Source: Symbiodinium natans
Taxonomy: Eukaryota; Sar; Dinophyceae; Suessiales; Symbiodiniaceae
Direction of reading: 5' to 3'
Length of the DNA stretch: 20,000 nt
Assembly (NCBI GenBank): GCA_905221605.1
Contig: CAJNDS010000851.1
Span: 1 to 20,000, forward strand
The position numbers and the translations under genes are program-made. Shown here in pieces: positions 9,089 to 17,514 of this stretch (position 1 is its first letter; each line of letters begins with the position of its first letter). Under the pieces are notes generated by a model. That model saw nothing but the letters and a program-made list of their open reading frames with translations. It made no database searches and was not told the DNA's origin.

Positions 9089-10110
9089 AAGAGGTTTTGC
9101 TGCAACTCTGCAAGGTCAACATGGAAGCTGCAAGTTGCATCCCGCGGTGTGCTGGATGTGCCATGGGAGGCACCTTGTTGTATTTGAGGTCGGATTCTGT
9201 AAGGACTCGGTTGCTGCAGAACGTCAGCTGTTGCTTGCAGGCTCGACGAAGTAACATCATTCGAGTGACTCGCACGGAACCAAGATTCTGAGCTTCTCTT
9301 GCAGACGGTCTAGCCAGATTACCCCACGACTCTGGCAGGACAGGAATGTGATGAATGTTCCACCTTGGAAGATCTCTACAGGGCCGTGTTCTTGATTCTT
9401 CGTGGGAGGTGTACAGTGGCAGAGGATAAAGCGCATTAAAAAAATGTCTGGTGCCAGTCCATCAGGACAACAATTTGGTTTTCCTTCTTTTCCATGAGCG
9501 GAATCTCGTGTCGCACCATGCGTACAAGGCAGTTTCGTTGCCTTGCTTGAACACTTGCACGCCCAAATCATCTCATTTCTGCCAGGGTGCCATCGTTGCG
9601 GGCTTTCACGAGGCGACCGCTGCACATCACGCGTGCAATTTGTGCAGTTTGTCAGAATACAAGGCTGTCCAGCTATTCGCGGCGTGTGCGAGGTGTGTAA
9701 GGATCTTCGCTGGTCTAAGGCGGCCTTCGTGCAGTTTATTTATTGTGCAAGACCTGCCTGGATTTGCTATTCTAGCCTCTTTTAGTCGAATGCAGCAGGT
9801 TACTTGTGGCATCGTGGACATGATAGAGGCTGGCCACATGTAACAACTTTGCAGATATAGAGAGCTGCACATACTTGAAGCAAGTCTGGTTGCAACAGAG
9901 GTTTGTATCGATGGCAGGACAGGGCATACGCTGAGAAATACATCGATCCCAAGACGGCTCCTGCGCACATTGCCGTGCAAGTCTGTCACTTACACTGTGC
10001 CATGAGGGGCTGTTAACCAGAGTTATGTCCAAGTGGTTGCACATGTATATATATATATATGAAAGAGCAGCCTTTCGGGTCTATTTAGCTCATTCCTTTT
10101 TTTAATAAGT
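9089..10110. other. Low-copy segment, no gene recognised
   Basis: Mixed-composition sequence. The longest frames are a plus-strand frame at 9451-9843 and minus-strand frames at 9257-9625 and 9627-9989, all about 120-130 codons. They overlap each other and show no recognisable domain. Composition resembles 7276-8976, so both may come from one interrupted segment. A short (TA)n lies at 10045-10060. Confidence 0.45.
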
Positions 10111-11886
10111 ATTTAAACGATTTAAACGATTCAAACGATTTAAACGATTTAATTGAGGCCAATTAAATCGTTTAAATCGCCCAGGCCAATTAACTTATTT
10201 AACTTATTTAATTCAGGCGTCCGATTTAAGCGATTTAATTGGGTCCAATTAAATCGTGTAAATCGCCCAGGCCAATTAAATAATTTAATCGGCCTGGGCG
10301 ATTTAAACGATTTAATTGGACTCAAATAAATCGTTTAAATCGCCCAGGTCAATTAAATTGTTTAATTCAGGCGTCCGATTTAAACGATTTAATTGGACCC
10401 AATTAAATCGTTTAAGTCGCCCAGGCCAATTAAACTATTTAATTGGCCTGGGCGATTTAAACGATTTAATTGGTTGGTTTAGGGCTTGACTGGGTCTCCC
10501 CCCAATTAAATCGATTTAAACGATTTAAACGATTTAATCGATTTAAACGGTTTAATTGAGTCCAATTAAATCGTTTAAATCGCCCAGGCCAATTAAACTA
10601 TTTAATTCAGGCGTCCGATTTAAACGATTTAATTGGACCCAATTAAATCGTTTAAATCGCCCAGGCCAATTAAACTATTTAATTCAGGCGTCCGATTTAA
10701 ACGATTTAATTGGTTGGTTTATGGCTTGACTGGGTCTCCCCCCAATTAAATCGATTTAAACGATTTAATCGATTTAATCGATTTAAACGATTTAATTGAG
10801 TCCAATTAAATCGTTTAAATCGCCCAGGCCAATTAAACTATTTAATTCAGGCGTCCGATTTAAACGATTTAATTGGACCCAATTAAATCGTTTAAATCGC
10901 CCAGGCCAATTAAACTATTTAATTGGCCTGGGCGATTTAAACGATTTAATTGGTTGGCTTATGGCTTGACTGGGTCTCCCCCCAATTAAATCGATTTAAA
11001 CGATTTAAACGATTTAATCGATTTAAACGATTCAATTGAGTCCAATTAAATCGTTTTAATCGCCCAGGCCAATTAAACTATTTAATTCAGGCGTCCGATT
11101 TAAACGATTTAATTGGACCCAATTAAATCGTTTAAATCGATTAAATCGTTTAAATCGTTTAAATCGATTTAATTGGGGGGGGGAAACCCAGTCAAGCCAT
11201 AAACCAACCAATTAAATCGCTTAAATCGCCCAGGCCAATGAAACTATTTAATTCAGGCGTCCGATTTAAACGATTTAATTGGACCCAATTAAATCGTTTA
11301 AATCGCCCAGGCCAATTAAACTATTTAATTGGCCTGGGCGATTTAAACGATTTAATTGGACCCAATTAAATCGTTTAAATCGATTAAATCGTTTAAATCG
11401 TTTAAATCGATTTAATTGGAGGGGAAACCCAGTCAAGCCATAAACCAACCAATTAAATCGTTTAAATCGCCCAGGCCAATTAAACTATTTAATTCAGGCG
11501 TCCGATTTAAACGATTTAATTGGACCCAATTAAATCGTTTAAATCGCCCAGGCCAATTAAACTATTTAATTGGCCTGGGCGATTTAAACGATTTAATTGG
11601 ACCCAATTAAATCGTTTAAATCGATTAAATCGTTTAAATCGTTTAAATCGATTTAATTGGGGGGGAAACCCAGTCAAGCCATAAACCAACCAATTAAATC
11701 GTTTAAATCGCCCAGGCCAATTAAACTATTTAATTCAGGCGTCCGATTTAAACGATTTAATTGGACCCAATTAAATCGTTTAAATCGCCCAGGCAATTAA
11801 ACATTTAATGGCCTGGGCGATTTAAACGATTAATTGACCAATTAAATCGTTTAAAATCGTTTAAATCGTTTAAATCTATTTAATTG
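10111..11886. repeat. AT-rich satellite with 240-bp higher-order units, palindromic layout
   Basis: Built from about 77-bp monomers of nested palindromes (CGATTTAAACGATTTAATTGG and its complement, joined by CGCCCAGGCC and CAGGCGTCC). Three monomers make a unit marked by GGCTTGACTGGG at 10483, 10723 and 10963 (spacing exactly 240). The inverted marker CCCAGTCAAGCC lies at 11187, 11428 and 11669 (spacing 241). Mirror pairs of markers all centre at 11080-11082, so the array is three forward plus three inverted units. The left edge (10111-10275) is more diverged and lacks the marker. Single-base deletions cluster at 11790-11840. Confidence 0.95.
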
Positions 11887-12188
11887 TGGCGAGACTCCAC
11901 CCCCCCACCCCCTACCGCCACCCCCCCCACACCCTCCCTCCCAACTCCTCCCAACCCCCCCTCCCCCCCCCTCTACACCCCCCCATGCCCCCCCTTTTTT
12001 GGCCCAGACCCCCATTCTGGGCTTGAAAACCTGGGTCTGGGCCAGATCAAGGTGGGGCTGGAGGGGCTGGAGGGGCTGGAGGGCTGGAGAGGCTGCTGGA
12101 GGGGAGGGCTGGAGGGGCTCAAGGAGCTGGAGGGGCTGGAGGGGCTGGAGGGCTGGAGGGGCGGGGAGGGAGGAGGGACGAGAGAGGC

Positions 12189-12219
<31 letters not shown>

Positions 12220-12350
12220 TGGAGGGGCTGGAGGGCTGGAGGGCTGGAGGGGGAGGAGGGAGGAGGGAGGGAGGAGACGAGGGAGACCCCTTTCCCCTTC
12301 CCCCCCTACACCAACCCACGCGCCCCCTTCCCACAAAAAAACAACATTCA
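11887..12350. repeat. C-rich and GGAGGGGCT-rich low-complexity tract
   Basis: Pyrimidine-rich 11895-12000, purine-rich GGGGCTGGA nonamers 12050-12185, a pure C run at 12190-12219 (30 C), more GGAGGGCT 12220-12290, then pyrimidine-rich again. A 10-bp stem pairs GGCCCAGACC (12001-12010) with 12034-12043. Proline- and glycine-rich frames across this tract are compositional and not called. The complementary strand of the C run and the G-rich blocks could form four-stranded structures. Confidence 0.9.
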
Positions 12351-12420
12351 CAATACTACTCGCACCTAATCCATCCTACCCCTCCTCTCACACCCTTTCA
12401 CTCCAAGCTAGAAACCTGAA

Positions 12421-12666
12421 GTTATCATAACTATGATAACCTCAGCTGCCCCATCATGAGTTATCATAATTATGATAACTTTAACTTCCCCATCATAAGT
12501 TATCATAATTATGATAACTTCAACTTCCCGATTTGAATTATCATAATTATGATAACTTTAAGTTCTTAATCTCAGAGTATGATAATTATGATAAGTAACT
12601 TTTCATAATTATGATAAGCTATCATAATTATGATAAGTTATCATAAGTTATCATAATTATGATAAG
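12421..12666. repeat. Array of a 20-bp palindrome
   Basis: About eight copies of GTTATCATAATTATGATAAC, which equals its own reverse complement. Full or nearly full copies lie at 12421, 12460, 12499 and 12537 (spacing 39, 39, 38). Closer and partly shortened copies follow at about 12577, 12603, 12619 and 12648. Spacers also share phrases (TTTAACTTCCCCATCAT). Each copy carries two inverted GATAA motifs. It could be a protein-binding array or a cruciform-prone repeat; the sequence alone does not tell. Confidence 0.9.
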
Positions 12667-12759
12667 GTATCATATAGGGCGTCCGCCTATTGCGGTTCCC
12701 CTTATTTTTTTATAGGTTACATAAATGTTGAGCAAATGTCCTTCAAAATAGAAACAAAA

Positions 12760-13226
12760 GGGTAATTCAAGTTTTGCTTATCGGGGGATGGTTGTTTGAG
12801 ATATCTTAGGTAAGGTAGAGTTTTCCGGATGGGTTTTGTTTTGCTTATTGGGGCGTGATGGGGTTACCGTCATTGTCTTATAGGTTTATTTACATGCATA
12901 TAAATCAAACCCTGAACGCTAGTTATAACCGCAGCAAAAAGTTATAACCTTGTCATACACATATATCCTACTTGCTGGGATTCAACATGTAAGCAAACTA
13001 TATCGTTAAATGATGGAATTCAGGCTTTGCTTATCGGGGGATGGTTGCTTGAGATATCTTAGCTAAGGTAAAGTCTTTGGGACAGATGTTTTGTTTCGCT
13101 TATTGGGGTGTGATGGGCTTCCCCTTATTCTTATGGGTTTACATAAGTGTATAAAAATCAAACCCCAACCCATAGTTATAAGCACAGCAATAAGTTATAA
13201 CCTTGTCATATAGATATTTCCGCAGA
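12760..13226 (+). repeat. 252-bp tandem duplication
   Basis: TTGCTTATCGGGGGATGGTTG, GAGATATCTTAG, TGCTTATTGGGG-like and GTTATAACCTTGTCATA occur in the same order in two copies. Copy 1 is about 12772-12960 and copy 2 about 13024-13212. Offsets at both ends are 252 bp. Copies are diverged by scattered substitutions. A fragment just upstream (12690-12735, GGTTCCCCTTATT and ATAGGTTACATAA) resembles the middle of the unit and may be a third, partial copy. No coding signal. Confidence 0.8.
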
Positions 13227-13257
13227 GCTCGTCAAATCCGATCATGATGTAGGCACC

Positions 13258-13392
13258 CCAACCCTATAGGGTTAAGGTTGACAGGTTTAGGGTTTAAGAT
13301 TGAAGCATTTTAACCTAAGCCGGCAATTCAACCTAAACCCTAACCTTTAAACCCTATAGAGTTAGGGTTTAAGGAGCTAGGGTTTAAGGCGC
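13258..13392. repeat. Degenerate telomere-like sequence in both orientations
   Basis: Contains AACCCTATAGGGTT (a palindrome of the heptamer), TTTAGGGTTTAAG, AACCTAAACCCTAACC and TTAGGGTTTAAGG. Orientation alternates within 135 bp. It borders the 54-bp satellite region on its left. Confidence 0.75.
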
Positions 13393-13417
13393 AATCCCAT
13401 ATAGCATACATACACTT

Positions 13418-13492
13418 ATGAGCAGAAAAGACACGGGGGACACTGCTTGCGATTCAGAATATTCGGAGCAGAAAAGACACAGGGGACACTGA
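13418..13492 (+). repeat. Short direct repeat before the satellite
   Basis: GAGCAGAAAAGACAC-RGGGGACACTG occurs twice, 48 bp apart (13420 and 13468), separated by GCTTGCGATTCAGAATATTC. It leads into the satellite, whose first CCGAATATGTGTCAG appears at about 13502. Confidence 0.7.
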
Positions 13493-13499
13493 CATTTTT

Positions 13500-14133
13500 T
13501 CTCCGAATATGTGTCAGTAGAGCTGTGCGAACACAAAAAGCATGACACATTTTCCGCGGAATATGAGTCAGTAGAGCCGTGCTAACACAAAAAAGCATGA
13601 CACATTTTCCGCGGAATATGTGTCACCAGAATTCTGTTAGCACCAAAACACAACATTTTTTTCGCAGAATATGTGTCAGTAGAGCTCTGCTAACACAAAA
13701 AACATGACACATTTTTCGCGGAATATGTGTCAGCAGAGCCGTGCTAACACAAAAAAGCATGACACATTTTTCGCGGAATATGTGTCACCAGAGTTCTGTT
13801 AGCGCCAGAAACATGACACTTTGTTTCCGCAGAATATGTGTCAGTAGAGCTGTGCTAACACAAAAAACATGACACATTTTCCGCGGAATATGTGTCGGTA
13901 GAGCCGTGCTAACACAAAAAAAACATGACACATTTTCCGCAGAATATGTGTCACCAAAGTTCTGCTAGCTCCAAAAACATGATAGCTTTTCCGCAGAATA
14001 TGTGTCAGTAGAGCTGTGCTAACACAAAAAACATGACACGTTTTCCGCGGAATATGTGTCAGTAGAGCCGTGCTAACACAAACAAGCATGACACATTTTC
14101 CTCGGAATATGTGTCACCAGAGTTCTGTTACGG
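13500..14133 (+). repeat. 54-bp satellite in A-B-C trimers (about 163 bp)
   Basis: Monomers read TATGTGTCAGTAGAGC-GTGCTAACACAAAAA-CATGACACATTTTCCGCGG. Three variants alternate: A (AGAGCTGTG), B (AGAGCCGTG) and C (ACCAGAGTTCTGTTAGCGCC). Variant C falls at 13622, 13784, 13950 and 14113, giving a higher-order period of 162-166 bp. Each monomer holds a near-palindrome centred on CCGCGG (GACACATTTTCCG against CGGAATATGTGTC). The array ends inside a C unit at about 14130. The same family returns at 19262. Confidence 0.95.
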
Positions 14134-14221
14134 TGACGTTTTTTAAATAAGTGGAGGGCGGCCAACCTGCCACGGCAAGAGAGGTAGTATAAAAGACCAG
14201 TTTAAATCCGCATGTTTTCGT
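14134..14221. other. Satellite to C-rich tract transition
   Basis: Unique-looking 88 bp (GGTGACGTTTTTTAAATAAG ... GTATAAAAGACC) without repeats of other families. A TATAAAA string lies at 14189. No transcript can be inferred from it. Confidence 0.4.
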
Positions 14222-14335
14222 ATTTGCCACCCCTCCACCTCCCCACCTCCACACCACCCCTCCACCCCTCCTCTCCACCTCCACCCCTCCCCCCCTACCC
14301 ACCCCTCCACCCCTCCACCCCCCGTTCCACCCGCA
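14222..14335. repeat. CCCCTCCA-type pyrimidine minisatellite
   Basis: ACCCCTCC and ACCTCC units on the plus strand, about 110 bp. Its reverse complement type (GGGGTGGA) occupies 19115-19250. A 10-bp inverted match (AGGTGGAGGGGAG to the right at 14337) lets it fold back locally. Confidence 0.9.
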
Positions 14336-14500
14336 CAGGTGGAGGGGAGCCCCTCCGGGTGAGATTAAAGGATCACAACCAGTTGGAGGATAACAAAACC
14401 AAGAAAGTGGTTATTACAACTGAGGAGGCTTGAGAACGCGGATAGCGCAACTAGTCTTGCGTGTTGGTGGATATCGCAACCGTGTCAGTTTTGATGCAGA
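14336..14500. repeat. Dispersed GGATNNCNCAAC motif repeats
   Basis: GGATCACAAC (about 14368), GGATAACAAAAC, GTTATTACAAC, GGATAGCGCAAC and GGATATCGCAACC (14469) recur at intervals of about 20-50 bp. The last form, GATATCGCAAC, also occurs at 18917 and, inverted, at 19013, next to the matching G-rich tract. No coding claim is made. Confidence 0.55.
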
Positions 14501-14780
14501 AGTTACGAAGTTCTAACTCAATTGTTAAGTTTCCCACATATTTGAACAACAAGTATAGAAATTGTGAGAAGAGGCCACGCAATGGCTTAAATCCAACAAT
14601 CGTTTTATTCTTAAACCCTTGACATTTAATATGGGAACTACCATTGTGTAATTGAAAACATAAATTATCATTGAGGATATCTTCGGGACTAAAAGTTTCC
14701 CGTGTATGTACATAGCAGAGATGTTTTAGTTACACATACTTTAAACTTATATTTAATCAAATAATTTGAAGCTGTATGAA
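14501..14780. other. AT-rich stretch, no gene recognised
   Basis: Composition resembles the lipase remnant to its right rather than the satellites to its left, so it may be part of the same inserted block. Frames are short and carry nothing recognisable. A minus-strand frame 14525-14713 of 62 codons is not supported. Confidence 0.4.
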
Positions 14781-14968
14781 ATGTCTTGACTATTGTTCTT
14801 CTTCTTACCTTTCACCTCCTTAGCTGCTTCTTCTACTTCATTTATTCTCAACGAGCTTTCTTATCTCTTCGTAAGCATGTTGTTTGACTTTCTTCTCTTC
14901 TTCGGTTTCTCTATTTGTTCGTATGTTGTTGCTTTCTTATGAAGCATTATGAATATCAGATCTTTGAA
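14781..14968 (-). pseudogene. Charged coding-like remnant downstream of the lipase relic
   Basis: On the minus strand, right after the last lipase segment, two frames hold Lys/Glu-rich peptide fragments that look like an amphipathic helix (for example HAYEEIRKLVENK, then VEEAAKEVKGKKK in another frame). The fragments are separated by stop codons and a phase change. They could be the tail of the lipase protein or a following small gene, now broken. No family is recognised, and simple-sequence bias (GAA/AAG) could also produce this pattern. Confidence 0.35.
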
Positions 14969-15548
14969 TTAAACTGTTGTAAAAATCTCTTCTTCGGTTA
15001 TAGGTAGATTTCCTGCTTTGTCTTTAGCATTGCCTACATCTTCATAAGAATGATTTTGTAGATGGTCTAATGTTGATTCGTTTGATGTTATACTTCCTTT
15101 ATCAAACATACTAACGGGGTCTCCTGCTTTTCGTATTCTTAAATTTTGTCCAGGTGTCTTCTGGTCGTTGTCCTGATACAAAAGTAGAACGATAACTACG
15201 ACTTCTGCAATACATTACGATAATCGTTGTTTGATTGTTGTCCCGATGCTGAACCGAAACTATGACTTATAATATCAGTAATTCCAGTAGTTTTTAACCA
15301 TCTATTTCAATATAACCGTCTTGAATGAACTTATCTACATCTTTGTAACCCTGACTATAATCACGTCTACCGCTTTTAGTCCCAGCAACGTATAAAATAG
15401 AACCATTTTGATGAGCCCCGTCAGGATTCTCATACGCTATTTATAGTCCTTGCGTGTCCCTTGAGCATGTCTCTGTCCCCGCTAGTTCGTCTCTAACTTC
15501 AATATGTAGTCTGCTTCTTGTGTTAGCTGCTTTATATAAACCCCTTCA
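14969..15548 (-). pseudogene. Broken class-3-lipase-like alpha/beta hydrolase
   Basis: Three consecutive minus-strand segments, each in a different frame, follow the order of a class 3 lipase. Segment 1 (about 15545-15294) has one in-frame stop at 15441-15443 and the phrase SILYVAGTKSGRRDY, then YKDVDKFI, like the strand and AGT/RGT-K region before the active site. Segment 2 (about 15295-15196) holds ITDIISHSFGSASG, matching the nucleophile elbow G-H-S-x-G with the first G replaced by S. Segment 3 (15181-14969) holds GDPVSMFDKGS and later NHSY, like the acid and histidine regions. Family members hydrolyse acyl esters in lipids. Such genes are carried by cells and also by several algal viruses, polinton-like viruses and virophages. 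Intronless structure and AT-rich surroundings favour a viral or virus-like source, which is an inference. At least two frameshifts and a stop make it non-functional as read. Confidence 0.6.
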
Positions 15549-15981
15549 CTTCTTTTTTATGTTTATGCATTATAAGTTATAAAAAGGTTTATAACCGTTT
15601 TCTCTAATTAATGAATAATGTTGAAGTTCAAGAAGGTGGATATTGATAGCTATTGCTAGGAACGGGAGTATGCCCCTTTTTCCTTTTTTTTTGGTTGGGG
15701 TTTCCATATAATCCTCTTAAAACCAAAAAAAGGGCACCCTTTGTATTCCTAGGTTACTCCCGGGTCTAGATTATAGAGTGGATGACAGAGATGTGCAAAC
15801 CGCACAAAACCAAATCCACAAGCGGCTTCTGTTGTTTGAAACTAGACGTAATGGATGACAAGTTGTAGCTTCAGACATGGCAAGACAAGAAAGGATCGTA
15901 AATACCGGTGTGCTTTCATGTCAACTACAGGTGTAAGTAGCACAGGTGCAGAACGGCAAGCAAGAAAAGGACACGCGTGGA
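15549..15981. other. AT-rich flank of the lipase relic and unclassified sequence
   Basis: TTATAA-rich sequence (15570-15600) upstream of the lipase start would suit a promoter, and a plus-strand ATG at 15612 opens only 11 codons before TGA. Around 15685-15735 a T-run and A-run with GGTT/AACC ends can pair over about 11 bp (TTTTTTGGTT against AACCAAAAAA). The flanks GGGAGTATGCCC and GGTTACTCCCGGG also partly mirror each other. From 15770 to 15980 I see no feature. Confidence 0.4.
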
Positions 15982-16037
15982 TCATGGGGGGGTGACCATA
16001 TGTATATATATATATATGGACACACCCCCCCCCATGA
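15982..16037. repeat. Inverted repeat enclosing a TA tract
   Basis: TCATGGGGGGGTG (15982-15994) and its complement CACCCCCCCCCATGA (16023-16037, two extra C) flank ACCATATG and (TA)n at 16000-16018. It would form a hairpin with an AT loop. The right half belongs to the putative terminal repeat at 16022-16044. Confidence 0.8.
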
Positions 16038-16044
16038 CCCACCC
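16022..16044 (+). repeat. Possible left terminal inverted repeat
   Basis: CACACCCCCCCCCATGACCC followed by ACC. Its reverse complement, with two more G, is at 18665-18689. The shared core GGTGGGTCATGGGG is not simple sequence, so the match is unlikely to be only a G-run artefact. No target-site duplication is evident. Confidence 0.5.
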
Positions 16045-16182
16045 AGATCTGTTTCCCTCGTAAATACCGTTAAAAACCCGCTCGTGCCCTATGCCATTTT
16101 TTGCTACTCTCAGTGGCTGTCTCTCGACAAAACAGACCCCACACGGCCCACAAGACTGGACGCCGAGACGCGCGAGACCAAA

Positions 16183-17430
16183 AAACCAAAAAAACCATCT
16201 TTTTTAGAGAATGGGGAGGGGATGTTGAAAAAGATGTTTTTTTGGTTTTGCCTCGTAAAAAGATGGTTTTTCATAGAAAAACCAACTTTTCCCACGAAAA
16301 AAGATTGTTTTGGTCTGGACTGCCTCGGGAAAACCATCTTTTTGCGAGGTAAAAGTTGGTTTTTGGCTCCAAAACCATCTTTTACGAGGCAAAACCAAAA
16401 AACCAAAAAACCATCTTTTTTAGAGAATGGGGAGGGGATGTTGAAAAAGATGGTTTTTTTGGTTTCGCCTCGTAAAAAGATGGTTTTTCATAGGAAAACC
16501 AACTTTTCCCACGTAAAAAGATGGTTTTGGTCCGGACTGCCTCAGGAAAACCATCTTTTTGCGAGGTAAAAGTTGGTTTTTGGCTCCAAAACCATCTTTT
16601 ACGAGGCAAAACCAAAAAACCAAAAAAACCATCTTTTTTAGAGAATGGGGAGGGGATGTTGAAAAAGATGTTTTTTTTGGTTTCGCCTCGTAAAAAGATG
16701 GTTTTTCATAGGAAACCAACTTTTCCCACGTCAAAAGATGGTTTTGGTCTGGTCTGCCTCTGGAAAACCATCTTTTTACGAGGGAAAAGTTTGTTTTTGG
16801 CTCCAAAACCATCTTTTTACGCGGTAAAAGTTGGTTTTTGTGTCCAAAACCATCTTTTTACGTGGGAAAAGTTGGTTTTGCTATGGAAAACCATCTTTTT
16901 ACGAGGCAAAACCAAAAAAACACTCTTTTTCAAAATCCCCTCCCCATTCTCTAAAAAAGATGGTGTTTTTGGTTTTTTGGTTTTGCCTCGTAAAAGATGG
17001 TTTTGGAGCCAAAAACCAACTTTTACCTCGCAAAAAGATGGTTTTCCTGAGGCAGTCCAGACCAAAACAATCTTTTTACGTGGGAAAAGTTGGTTTTCCT
17101 ATGAAAAACCATCTTTTTACGAGGCGAAACCAAAAAAAACATCTTTTTCAACATCCCCTCCCCATTCTCTAAAAAAGATGGTTTTTTTTGGTTTTTTGGT
17201 TTTGCCTCGTAAAAGATGGTTTTGGAGCCAAAAACCAACTTTTACCTCGCAAAAAGATGGTTTTGGCGTGGTGTTCTTAAGGAAAACCATCTTTTTGCGA
17301 GGGAAAAATTGGTTTTCCGATGAAAAACCATCTTTTTACGAGGCGAAACCAAAAAAACCATCTTTTTCAACATCCCCTCCCCATTCTCTAAAAAAGATGT
17401 TTTTTTGGTTTTTTGGTTTTGCCTCGTACC
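16183..17430. repeat. Palindromic array of 216-219-bp units
   Basis: Units built from AAAACCATCTTTTTACGAGG-like blocks plus AGAGAATGGGGAGGGGATG. The marker AGAGAATGG lies at 16206, 16422 and 16640, and its complement CCATTCTCT at 16944, 17162 and 17381. Mirror pairs all centre at 16796-16798. Three forward units therefore face three inverted ones. Sub-blocks (about 30-40 bp) are themselves short inverted repeats. A 314-codon plus-strand frame (16521-17465) is the longest in the window, but similar peptides arise on both strands from the palindrome and show no domain, so it is not called as a gene. Confidence 0.95.
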
Positions 17431-17514
17431 TCTCTCGGGCCAGAACCGTTCAGCTCTACATGTAGCTATGCTTGGAGGCTCGTTGGTTTTGGTCAGTCTT
17501 ATATTAATCTCAGC

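Noticed and set aside
10111-11886. CRISPR-like array (regular repeats)
   Set aside because: The spacers are themselves repeated and palindromic, units invert mid-array, and the context is eukaryotic.
11851-12430. Gly/Pro-rich frames of 140-166 codons on both strands
   Set aside because: Compositional result of C-rich and GGAGGGGCT repeats; contain the 30-C homopolymer.
13500-14133. CRISPR-like array
   Set aside because: Units are contiguous satellite monomers in three alternating variants, with no unique spacers.
16521-17465. 314-codon plus-strand frame, longest in the window
   Set aside because: It runs through the palindromic array; both strands give similar Lys/Phe-rich peptides because of the symmetry, and no domain is recognisable.
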